Shown here: positions 10,401 through 22,400 of the stretch, piece after piece
Position numbering within the stretch: the first letter of the stretch is position 1
Layout: every line of letters starts with the position of its first letter
Assembly: GCA_034401795.1 (NCBI GenBank)
Contig: CM067374.1
Span: forward strand, 96,846,140-96,910,139
Source: Chaetoderma sp. LZ-2023a
Lineage: Eukaryota > Mollusca > Caudofoveata > Chaetodermatida > Chaetodermatidae
Reading direction: 5' to 3'
DNA: 64,000 nucleotides
Notes under the pieces: generated by a model
Told to the model about the DNA's origin: nothing
The model's input: the letters and a program-made list of their open reading frames with translations, nothing else
Databases searched by the model: none
Made by a program: the position numbers and the translations under genes

Positions 10401-13400
10401 TAGAATTTGGGCTCGACATAAATATTGTGATAAAAATTACTGTGTAAGCAATTGATGTTCAAGATGGCGAAATCTGAACTCTGCAGTGGTTTTGAGGAAT
10501 ATCCGTTTGCACTCCACCAGAAGACTAACGTTGAAGTTTTATAACTTGCTGATCAAGCCAGTGGTAAAAAAAAAAATAGGCCTGCAAATGGCTACTCACT
10601 TAAGTAAAATGTAAATTTGCTTGCCCAATTTTGAGCATCAGTCCATTATTCCAAGAGCAACAGAAAATAAAAGATATTTTTAAACCTCTGTCTTATCTGC
10701 TTAATACTACATGTATACTCCCAGTTTGCTCTTAACCTTTTCACTGAAAATCCCTCAAAAAGTATATTCTTTACGATATAAAACTTATTCTGGCAAATAT
10801 TTTGAAATTAATTTGACTGGAAGCCATTGCTGTCAAATTAATTTCAAACTATTCAACAGTTTTCCTGTATTGTTGCCTTGAAAATGAGACACTGAGAATT
10901 CATTGCTGAAAGGGTTAACATGTTTGTCCACTTTAATGCTATAGCCTTCAAATGTGCTCATAGAAAAATATCCATTTGCAAACTAAGACAAGATTATTTT
11001 TAGAAAATTTCCCACAGTTATCGAACCAGTCATTCCAGTGGTAAATGTTGTCAGAAATAATCTTCCCTTGTTCTACCTAATGGGCATTTATCAAGGCCGC
11101 TACAGAAGCCGATTTTGTCCCGCTTGAGTTCTAATGGATTAACTAGAGTTGTTTTTATCAGTTTTTTTTTGATTTAATCAAATCGATTTAATCATATGAT
11201 TAAATCAACGATTAAATCAAACTGAAAAATCAACTTTGATTTTTTTCCTCCTCAACTCATCTCATTTGCACTATAAAATTTCTAAAGATTTTTTTTGGAT
11301 TTGTTATTGTAGCTATTGTTTCAGATAGTTAATAGGCCTGGTTATACAATATTATGCTAATATAGGAACTAAGAAACTTTATCTCTATCAGTACACTTAG
11401 TGGAAACTTTCCTTAGTTTTTATTTAACACACATACACACGTACCAATAATAGGCCTATTTGTAACAATTCTGTGGACATTATTTTTAACTGACTTGACT
11501 TTGACTGCTGCCAGAAACTAGAAAATAATTTCAATCGACACTAATAACTCTAGACCAGCTGAATATTTTCTAACTAATTTGACCGACAGTTATTGCCGAC
11601 TACATTCAGTTAAATTGTATTCAAATATTTTATACCATGTCCAGAGTTATACAGCTGTATACAAATTTTATCCACAAAATATTAAGATGGATAAAATGTA
11701 GCCCATCAAGTGTAGATAAAACGTGGTTACGGTAGTGTAGGCATGTTTATTAAAAATTTGGTCAATGGTCATGACCCGTCCAGTAGAACTTCAGTTATTT
11801 CAAAATGTGACAACAAATTCAAAAATATCATAAGAACAACAAGAACAAATTCTGGGATGCTTATCGTTATAATTCATTTTAATAGTACATGTATAAATAA
11901 AGTCAACATTGTTTAGAGTGATTATATTTTGTTTAGTTCCGAACATGAGAGCATGGCCAAAAAATCTATGATTTTGTTCAAGTTCTAGTCATACAATCAT
12001 AAAAATCATATAAATCGAAAAAATCTGATTAAAATAGAAAAAATTTGACTTTCCAACCCTGGTTTTTATTGTAAATGCTTGTGAGTTTTATTATATTCTG
12101 GTTATAGGCAAGGACGCCACTTGAATTGGAGGTGGCACGTCTTCTTGGTACGAGTGAAAGTGTTTTAGATCACACACAGGAGCTTACAAAAGCTGAGGAG
12201 AGGGCACTAAAGGCAATGAGTCTTAAGGAGGTATACTTAATCATAAATTCACTATTAAACAAGGTTCTGTCCAACTATGCTCAATGTTAGAATTAGAAAT
12301 AATGGTATAGTGATTTGAACATGAGGGCCACATTCATTATCCCTCACCTTTTCCTTATTATAGCCGCCATCATCCCCCCCCCCACACTCCACGACTCCCT
12401 ATTCATATACATAGTGGGGTATTATCTTTTCATCCTATATGTAGAGCCCAAAAATCTTGGTGCTGCAACATGAAAATCTTGTCGCTACAAATCCGACAGT
12501 TTGAAAGAGAATTGTTTGAAACTTAATAGGATGATTGCACACCACCAAAAGATATGCCTTCTCTTAAAATCTTTTTCATCGGTCCATCCCATCCATCCGT
12601 AGATACATACATCTATCCTTACATCATGAAAATCTCGCTTCAACTCCTTGTGCAGTTTGTGAGAGAATTGTCTAAAACTTGACAGGCCGATTGTGCACCA
12701 CCCAAATATGTGCCTAATCTGAAAAAAACTTTGCCCACGCCATCCAGTCTGTCTGTCTGTCCATACATTCCAAAAATCTTGTCACTGCAACTCCGACAGT
12801 TTGAGAGCGAATTTCTTGAAACTTAAAATAAGTACCTATTGTTAAAAAATCTGTATCAAGACATCTCCTCTGTCCATAGGTACGTACCTACAACCATGCC
12901 TCCCTCCCAACTCTTGTCGCTGCAACTGACCGGATGATTGTACATCACCCAAAGATGCCTAATGTTAAAAGCTTATGCATTCGGTCATGCATGATTGATG
13001 CGCATTAAACTTTATTGTACAATGTATGTAAATGTTATTGGGAAACAGGCATGTTGGGATGTACTTATATGGGGACCGGGGCGGGGTTTACGCCAGCCTG
13101 TAGCTGACTTTCTGTTTGTTTTGAAGGTTAGTCTCTATGAGACGCACATTTCATTCTTTATAGCATTAAATGTTTCTTTGTTTTGTTCAAATTGCATATA
13201 GCTTATCTCTTTTGCACTTCTTTAACCTGTGTTATGGAAAATTAATAAGTTATGAGTGATTTGGAAGACATTGGTGGTAAGCATTAAATCTAAAAGTATT
13301 TTTAAAAGCATACTCATTATGGTTAATTATAGGCTCAAGCTCGGCGTGCCGAGCTACAGAAATACCGGATGCTGCTCTCCTACAAGGAAGCAAAGGCACG

Positions 13401-16400
13401 AAGACAGAAGAGGATTAAAAGTAAAAGGTATACTATATATTAATACATATGTGCATAATTGGTAATCAGTGAATGAGAGTGCATTGACATTCTAATGATT
13501 GCGTTGATTATTTAAGAAAATAAACCACTAGAATGATTGGTTCAATGCCAGTTATTTCAGTGGTAAATTTTCAAAATACATGTAGTGTTCTTTTGACTTG
13601 CAAGTATACATAAACTAAGAAAAAACTTCCTGACCAATATTGGCCATTAAAAGGACTACGGCAAGAAATAGACTAAGTGAACATATTTCAATCTGAATTG
13701 ATAAATGATGCAGTTTAGTCCGTCATAAATGCTTAATAGTCCAAGTTGTACAAATTATTTATCTTTAATATTTAATAAACTAAGATGCTGTTAAAAAGTT
13801 TGAAACTAAGGCATAGGCAACAACAGCACCCAGTCAAATTACTTTAAAAATATTCAACAGCTGGCCTTTATAGTTTTCTGGAAATTAAGATTTAGAGAGT
13901 GCAGGGATCGATCGATCCCAAGACAGGCTAAGTGTGGTTGGAGCTTAGCTAGTGAGAGGGAGGGGATTCCTCCATTACAAGGTTTCTGATGCTATCAAAT
14001 CTAACATGCCAATGTATCCATTTCAAAGTGTAATTAATATACGTGATACAAATATTCTAATGCTAGTTAAATATACGTTTCTGTCAGATAAGTTTCAAAC
14101 GATCCAATAACATATATCTTAAATCATATACTTTAGTTTACCTGACGTATATCCTTGAATGCAGTGACAAACAAAGGATAAAGTTTGTCATTGCATTCAA
14201 GTTTTCAGTCAACTTGATTTCAAAATAATTAACAATACCTGGTAATAATATATCAACAAGATGTCAGAAAATTAACCCTTTAATTCTCAAGCTGGATGAC
14301 CGCCATGCCATAAGCCCACTTGCCCCGAAGGGCCAGGTAATAATGTTGGTGTCTAAGACAACACCTGTTTGTAGCATTTCTTTCTTGACAAAATGTGCTC
14401 CAACCATTCTTCATCAATTGACTGATGTTTTAAATTTGTTCACAAACTGAATTCATAGCTCATTAACCCTTTTGTGTCAGAATATATTCGCAAAATGACG
14501 TGTGTGGACCAAATTAATTTTCATAATCATGCTTAAATTTGACATTGACACGGATCCCTCTGGCCAATACATTATGCTTGTATGACGCGACGTGTGTATC
14601 ACTGATGCTGTACACCTGGGCAGCACCGAAGGCAGTGTAGATATGCTTGATGCCTGTCACCACAGACACCGTCGTACTCTACCCAACATCGCTGGCTGGA
14701 CAGTGTAATTGTCAAGGATAAGTTATACACCGTGTGCAATACAGTCCCACTCCGTGAAGGTGGCCCAACAAAGATGCTCTGTGTTTAACCATGTTTTGTG
14801 GATACCACACGACACTTCTGCACAGAAAGCCTTGGAATTTGCTATACAAGTAGTCGTGACATTAGTCACATTACAGTATTTTGGCATTGACAGGGGATCG
14901 AAGCCACAACCGCTGAAAGCGCCTGGTATCATCGACCACAAATGCTTCCACCACAGCAATGCCACAAGTTGGTAGATATGCTTGATGCCTGTTATAGTCT
15001 TGCAGCGTTTGTGTACTGGAAGTGCTTGTGGTTTATGATGCTAGGCGCTTTCGCCGGTTGTGTGTTCGATTCCCTGTCAATGCTTGGAATTTACTGTACT
15101 CTTTGCCAACATCTATAAAGCTGGTAGATGATGCCACTGCACAAACCTGTTACATGTGCTAAATAATTATCTGAAATAAACCAGACTGGGTTACACTGAT
15201 GACTTGAAGGAGCTAAGGACTTTCGCGGAGGAGAAGAAAAAGTGGGCAAAGAAGGACTGATTGCACCTACAGGATGTTTTCAAACTACTGCAGGCGCACA
15301 ACACAGTATATGATCATCAGTGCTAAGGTATGGGTAGGTCTCAGCCGATACAGTCTGGAGTGGGTCAGCTGGTACAGGCGTGAAAGTGGTAACAAATTCT
15401 AATTTAAATAGTTCAACCTGCCTTATTGTATTACTTTTAGTATATATTTTACCAGTTCTTCCTGTAGTAATCAACTCTGGTTTGTTATTTCTAAAAAGCT
15501 ACCATCGTCACTTGAAACGCTCTCGTTTGAAGGAGGAGGAAAAATCTATTGAACATATGCGTAAAAATGATCCCGAGACATACGCAGAGAAATTACAGGA
15601 ACTTGACAGACAGAGGATACAGGTTAGTGATTCGTGCAATCTGCATAGGAACTCTCCATACCTTCTGTCACAAAGAATTCATGTTTATGGTTTCCTTTGA
15701 TAAAATGAGCTCTATGTAAAGTATGGTAACCGTTGCACTGATGAATTCCCCCTATCTCATTTTCAATGCTACAATACAGGAAAACTGTTGAATATTTTGA
15801 AATTATCAACATGCTAAGTTTTATATCGGAGAGAATATTCATTTCCAGGGATTTGTCAATGAACGGGTTAATAACATTTAGTCACGTCTAGAAATAAGTC
15901 TAGTTAATAGCTAAGAGAACCGCGAAAACCCAAACCGATTCCCGCAGGATACTCCATGTTCTAACAGACTGATTTTCATAACATTTCATTTATATGTTCC
16001 CATTGATGAGAGGGAAAGCGTACTTGTGATTTTGAATGTATAAATGTTGACGGTCAAGGGTGTTTAATAGAAATCGAACAATTACTTTCCCATGTAATTG
16101 TATACTGAAGTGCTTTCTATGATGCCTGGCATGTTGGTGTTTGTGTGACTTTGATTGCTCTCGTTTCAGTTTCACAATTGTAGTCATACTTGATAAGCTT
16201 TTGAATATAAAGGGATTGAAGGTTATAGAAACGTGGTTGTATGTCATCAAGGATTCCTCTTCATAATAACTTTATGATGTTTAAAGGAGATCAAAAGGTG
16301 TGAATTAAATTTTAACACAAACTGCCAAAAATAGGATTTTATTGTATTTAATGAATGGAAAATAATTTTACAAATGTTCCCAAAATCTATTACTCTTCAA

Positions 16401-19400
16401 ATCTCAGTTAAAGCCATGAATGTTGACATCCACTAAAATTCACGATATGTCACCGCGTGAATCGTCAACCACATGGATTGAGGATATGCCACCCATGTTT
16501 TCAGAATAAACAAAACTGGCATCTTATATATTTATGCAGATGGACATCAACTTGGATTCTAATTCTAGTTTAGCAACATTACTGTTCCCTTGTGCATCTC
16601 ATTAATATGGTGGGGTTTGATTGAGCTGTTGTGAGTTATCAATGATCAACAACAAAGTACTATTCACGCGATGATGTCACTACATGATTCTCATCGGATA
16701 TTGAAGAAAATTGCATTATGTGACGAAATGTACTATTTAGGAATCCGAATATATGCAAATAATGTATACTGAGCCAAAAAAGTTTAGCAACAGTGAAGTT
16801 TGGTGTGTTGTATTAAAACTGCATCCATTTATAACCAAATTTGCAGGCATGTTTCGGCAATGTGATGTCTCGTTGATCATGAAGAAATGCAAATCATCTC
16901 TTGCATTTCGCGGCCGCACGCTTACTGCATGTGGGAATGCATTTTTCATGCACTGGCCCACATTGGCGGGTAGCGAAGGCAAAAATTCACCATATTGCAA
17001 AACCAGATAACGAATGTTAACGGAAAACGCTTAAAAGTTTACCCTACCGAACATGGGCCGCCGCCCAGGGCTACCCGAAAATCAGCAGCATGAAGCAATG
17101 GGAAGACTCGCTGCTGGGCAGAGCGTTCGCGCTGTTGCTCGACATTTTATTGTTCACGCCTCAACCATTTCCCGTCTCCGCCAACGTGAGCAGGAAACTG
17201 GACATGTTAATGACCGACCACGATCTGGCAGACCGAGAGCAACAACACCACAAGAAGACCGCTACTTAGTGATGTCATCACGATGTCACAGGTTTGAGAC
17301 TGCGCCGCGGCTGTCCCGTAATTTGCACACCGCTACCGGCACTACAGTGCATGCACAAACTGTGAGAAACAGACTCCATGATGCTGGACTGCATGCCCGT
17401 CGTCCACTTGTTGCTGTTCCGCTTACAGAGCGTAACATCGAGAATCGGTTTGCATGGGCAAGAACTCATCAGCATTTGCGTGCTCAACAATGGAGCCACG
17501 TTTTGTTCAGTGATGAGTCAAGGTTTTGTGTGGATGTGGCGGATGGTAGGCAACGGATTTGGCGAGTTTTAGGAGAACGGTATAATGCAGCCAACATCAT
17601 TCAGCACGACAGATTCGGTGGCGGCAGTGTCATGGTGTGGGCTGGAATCCATGAAAATGGCAAAACAGATCTTATTGTGATTCGCAGAGATTTAACGGCT
17701 CAACGTTACTGTGAAGAAGTTGTCGCCCCTGTTGTCATCCCTTGTATGCAGCATCATGCAGACTTTATGTTCCAGCAAGACAACGCCCGTCCTCATTCAG
17801 CTAGGGTCACCAGTGATTTCCGACTGGCCAGCGCGATCACCGGACCTGTCTCCTATCGAACACATGTGGGACATTCTTGGCCGTATGGTGCGTGAGAACC
17901 ATCCACATCTTCACAACGTGTGGGAGCTGGAAGCTGCACTGCTCCAGGAATGGGATGCGATTCCTCTTCGTGACATCAGGTGCTTAATTCGAAGCATGAG
18001 AACGCGATGTATGGCGGTGGTTAATGCACGCGGCGGTCACAACTGGTATTGACAGCTCAGTGTCATTATTTAAATTGGACCCTTCCGTTGAATGATGCCG
18101 TGTTAAAGGCACGATGCTAGCATTACAGTAACAAGAGACTGTTGTTCAAATTGGAAAATGACCTATCAATTAAATAATATATTTGAATCAATTTATTGTT
18201 TTTGTTAAATAACATTTGTACAGTAATATTCTCAGTGTTGCTAAACTTTTTTGGTTCAGTATATTTTATTTGATTTAATGTATACAAAAGCACCATTTGG
18301 GCTGCTTTGACTCTTAGTATTTGTGTTCCACTTTAACCCTTTAACACTCATATCAGCCAAAAACGGCTTCTGTAGTGGTCTTGAGCAATGTCCATCTGCC
18401 GACCAAGAGAAGATTATTTTTTTTAATTAACCACTGGAATGACTGGCTCGATAACCGAGCCAGTCATTCCAGTGGTAAATCTTCAAAAATAGTCTTCTCT
18501 TGGTTGGCAAATGGACATTTACTATGAAAAAATTGAAAGTAAAGTAATATACATTTAGGAAAGCAGAAAAGCGGATACTTAACCCTTTACTTGTCAAATT
18601 TGGTCAAGAAAATCAAAATATTTGCAGCTTATTGAATATCCATTGGCAGGCCAAGAGAAGACTATTTTTGAAAATTAAAACTGGAATGACTCGCTCGATT
18701 ATCGAGCCAGCCATTCCAGCTGTAAATTTTCAAAAATAGTCTTCTCTAGGTCTGCAAATGGATATTGCTTAAGACCACCACAGAGGCAGATTTTTGCCGG
18801 CTTGATCATTAAAGGGTTAAAAATGCTTAGTGTTAAAGTTTTGAAATAACAAGAAAGTGATTTGTGAACTGACAAACAATTATAGGATTTTTACAGATTT
18901 TGCTAGATACCTATGTTCCATTCCATAATTCCTTGTCCACCATTTCTGTTCACTCAACCTTTCCAACCAGTCATTCTGTTGAGGTGATATTTTCTAATGT
19001 AACAAAAGAAAAAAGGTTTTGACTCTTAGCCCACTTTTGTCTATCTTGGCCACTACATGTACTTCGGTAAACTATGAAGAGTGCATATCGAATTCGCATA
19101 CATTATGAAGAATTGCAAATCAGTGGTTAATAAGGTCACCATGAAAACTTGATTCATATCATCATATCCTAGGATGTGATCAAATCATAACATGTATTGT
19201 AGAATATTTAACTAATTTCACGATTAACTGGTAATGGAACATAAGTGTAGCCCATACATCCAATGTTGTGTTCCAGTACCAGTATCGGAATAAGTCCTGA
19301 ATATGTGTATAATTTAATATGAGGTGTTTGCAAATCACATGTTTGAATCCTCTAGTTGTCAAATTTGGTCCAGAAAATTTCAATTCAATAAAAAAAATCT

Positions 19401-22400
19401 CCATTTGCAGACCCAGGTGAATTATTTGTGAAAATTGACCACTGGAATGACTGTCTCGTTTATCAAGCTAATTATTCCAGCGGGAAATTTTAAATTTTGC
19501 TTGACATTTCTCAAGGAGCTGTCTTGACCATTAACTCTTTAAGCCTTAAATTTGTTCAAGAAAATTTGAATTTTCTCATAGAAAATGTCCAGTTGCAAAC
19601 CAAGAGATTATTTTTGAAAATTTATCACTGTAATGACTGGCTCGGTTATCGAGCCAGTCATTCCAGTGATAAATTCTCAAGAATAGTCTTCTCTTGGTCT
19701 GCAAATGGACATTTCTCGGGACTAGTGTAGATAGGGCTGCGCGGTTTGGCTTACAGCCGTATCGGTTTCGATATGACTTTTCATATCGGTTTTAACCGAA
19801 TATCGGTTTTATGGACATGAAACAAAAAATTTAAATGATCCAAATTAGCACGAAAACAGAACGTATTTTCACACCCTGATACATTCGTAACGTTTTACGT
19901 CTTTAAAGCTTAATATACCTTATAATATCCATCATCGCGGGAGTGAAATTATTAATTAGACCGCCTAAATATTACGCATAGTTAAATAAACATAGTTTAT
20001 TTTGTCAAAATTAATCATAAATCGGCAAAACGGGTTGCGAAAAGACGTAAATCACGCGATTGTAATTAATTATGATGTAATTATCTCCCTTTCTTCTTTC
20101 ATTTCCAATTCGGCCCGAGGACGAAATCATGCCTTGAAGAAAATATTAACTGTAATATTGCGAACGCGAATTTCATAAGTTAATATGATATTGTGTATAG
20201 AAGATAACGTTTTAAAAACGGTTTGAGTAATAATTTTATTTAAAATTATGTCCTAATCAGCAAAATGTATTCAGCATTTTATTTATTGGCGAGATTTTTA
20301 TGCATTCGGGCGATTTAGTGTTGGGACGACTTTGCATTATGTTAATTAGTCGGTGACGTAAATAAAATGGATGCCGTTGTTTAGAAATGTTTTCCCCGAT
20401 ACAAATTTTAATGACAAATTCCCACATTAGTATTGTGTTTTATATTGCAAATTTATCTGAGACTACCAGAGAAAAGACGAGTGGATATTTATTTACATAA
20501 TTCGCTGCTTGATTTCTCTCGGCGTACAGCGAGTTACATGGAGTTACACAATATGCGCAATTGGGGCCACGTTCAATTATTAGTTGCCCCGAACATAGCT
20601 TAATGGAAAGTATGGCCATTATTTTCATTACGATTTTCATGCTCATTAGTATCTTTTATTTTTAACAATCCTGATACGAAAAACCGAAAATATGTTCATA
20701 TTCGGTTTTTCGATATTTATTTTTTATTATCGGTTATGAAACCGTCAGTGCAGGATATCGGTTTTAAATATGGTATCGGTATATCGCGCAGCACTAAGTG
20801 TAGATGCCATTTTTTTGGTCTGTTTGAGTGTTAAATGGTTAGTGTTTTGTGATCTACATGTACATAATGTAATATTCTAATAAAACAGGTTTCATCTTTT
20901 AAGTTCTTGAATCCTATTCACTATTTCTCTGTTTAACCTTTACTCTTTTGATTAAAGCAATTTTAATACACTTTTATTTCTCACCAGGAGAGAATGAGCT
21001 TGAAGCACAGAGGAGGCAGTAAGTTTGCACGCAAGCAGATGGTGTTTGGTAAACACAATGACCAGGTATGTTGACACACTAAAGATAAGTGTTATTATGA
21101 AGAGGGGAGACATTCACCCTTTCCTCCCATTGAGGTAAAAAAGATTTATGTTACAGAATTAGTAGAAGAAAGGCTAGTGTACAATTTTGCAAACAATGTT
21201 ACTAAATGTTGTTGCTGTCTATGACGGTCACAGCTTATTTGAACATTTTCTTTCAATATGACCACCAGTTATCAAGTTTGGGAATCTAGAATTTCAGTGG
21301 ATCTGAAGCCAGAAGGGAAGATGATAGGTATTGTGCTTCCATCTGTCTCCTTACATCCAGGACTAATGATGTCAATTTATGTACGTGTAGATTTTTATCT
21401 CACTGGGCCTTTCAGTGAGCTTATACCATGGCGACCGTCCATTGTCTGTCCATCCATCTGTCATCTGTCAACTTTTTCTCTAAACGACTTCTCAAGAACC
21501 ATTGGGCCGATTTCAATTATGTTTGACAGGAAGCAGCCTTATGGCATAGAGATCCAAGTTTATTCAAAGGAACCCGATCAGCCATCTGGGATTTTTGCCA
21601 ATTTTCAGAACTGTCTTTAAAAATCTCCAAAACCATTAATGTTTGTTCAAGGGAAGTTGATAGTCAAAAAAACATGGCTGGTGTGTTCTTGTTACAATTC
21701 TGGTCATACCTTAGCATTCTACTTAAAGCTGATGGCCTTTCTAGTTGAAATGCCTATGTTCCAGGTGAGCGATACAGGCCCATTTGGCCTCTTGGTTGCG
21801 GTGCGAGTAATATCCCAATGTTAATCCCAACACTGTGTGGATGTCACTTCAACTGTAACCACTTCAACTGACATGACTTCAACTGACATCATTTCAACTG
21901 TCATCACTTCAACTGACAGCACTTCAAATGTCATCACTTCAACTGTAGTCACTTCAACTGTAGTCCCTTCAACTGACATCACTTCAACTGTCTTTTCATA
22001 TTTTGGTACTTAACTCACACAATTGATAAGCCATGCCCTGTTGCGCCAACTTTTAGATCTGGCGAAAATATTCACTTCAATACCAAGCAATAGAGGAATC
22101 CAGTTTATCGATCAATCATATAATGTCATATGTAGACTGATGTCATAATCAATTAAGTCATAAATGACACGATTTAGTCCATCATAAACGCTTAACAGTC
22201 CGTCAAGTTGTACGAATTGTATTTCTATTTAAAAAACATTCTGTTGAACATTATGAAACTGATTTAACTGGTCGCTGTTGTGGCCATAGACAGCAACAGC
22301 ACCCAGTCAAATTAGTTTCGAAATATTCATTATCTTACCGTTATAGTTTTCTGGAAATTGAGATTCAAAGACTGTAGGGATCGATTGATTCCAACATGGG

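Noticed and set aside
15018..15100. True tRNA gene
   Set aside because: A B-box-like motif is present, but no cloverleaf with acceptor stem and anticodon arm could be drawn.
21843..21992. CRISPR-like array
   Set aside because: 15-bp continuous tandem units with no spacers, in a eukaryotic intron.
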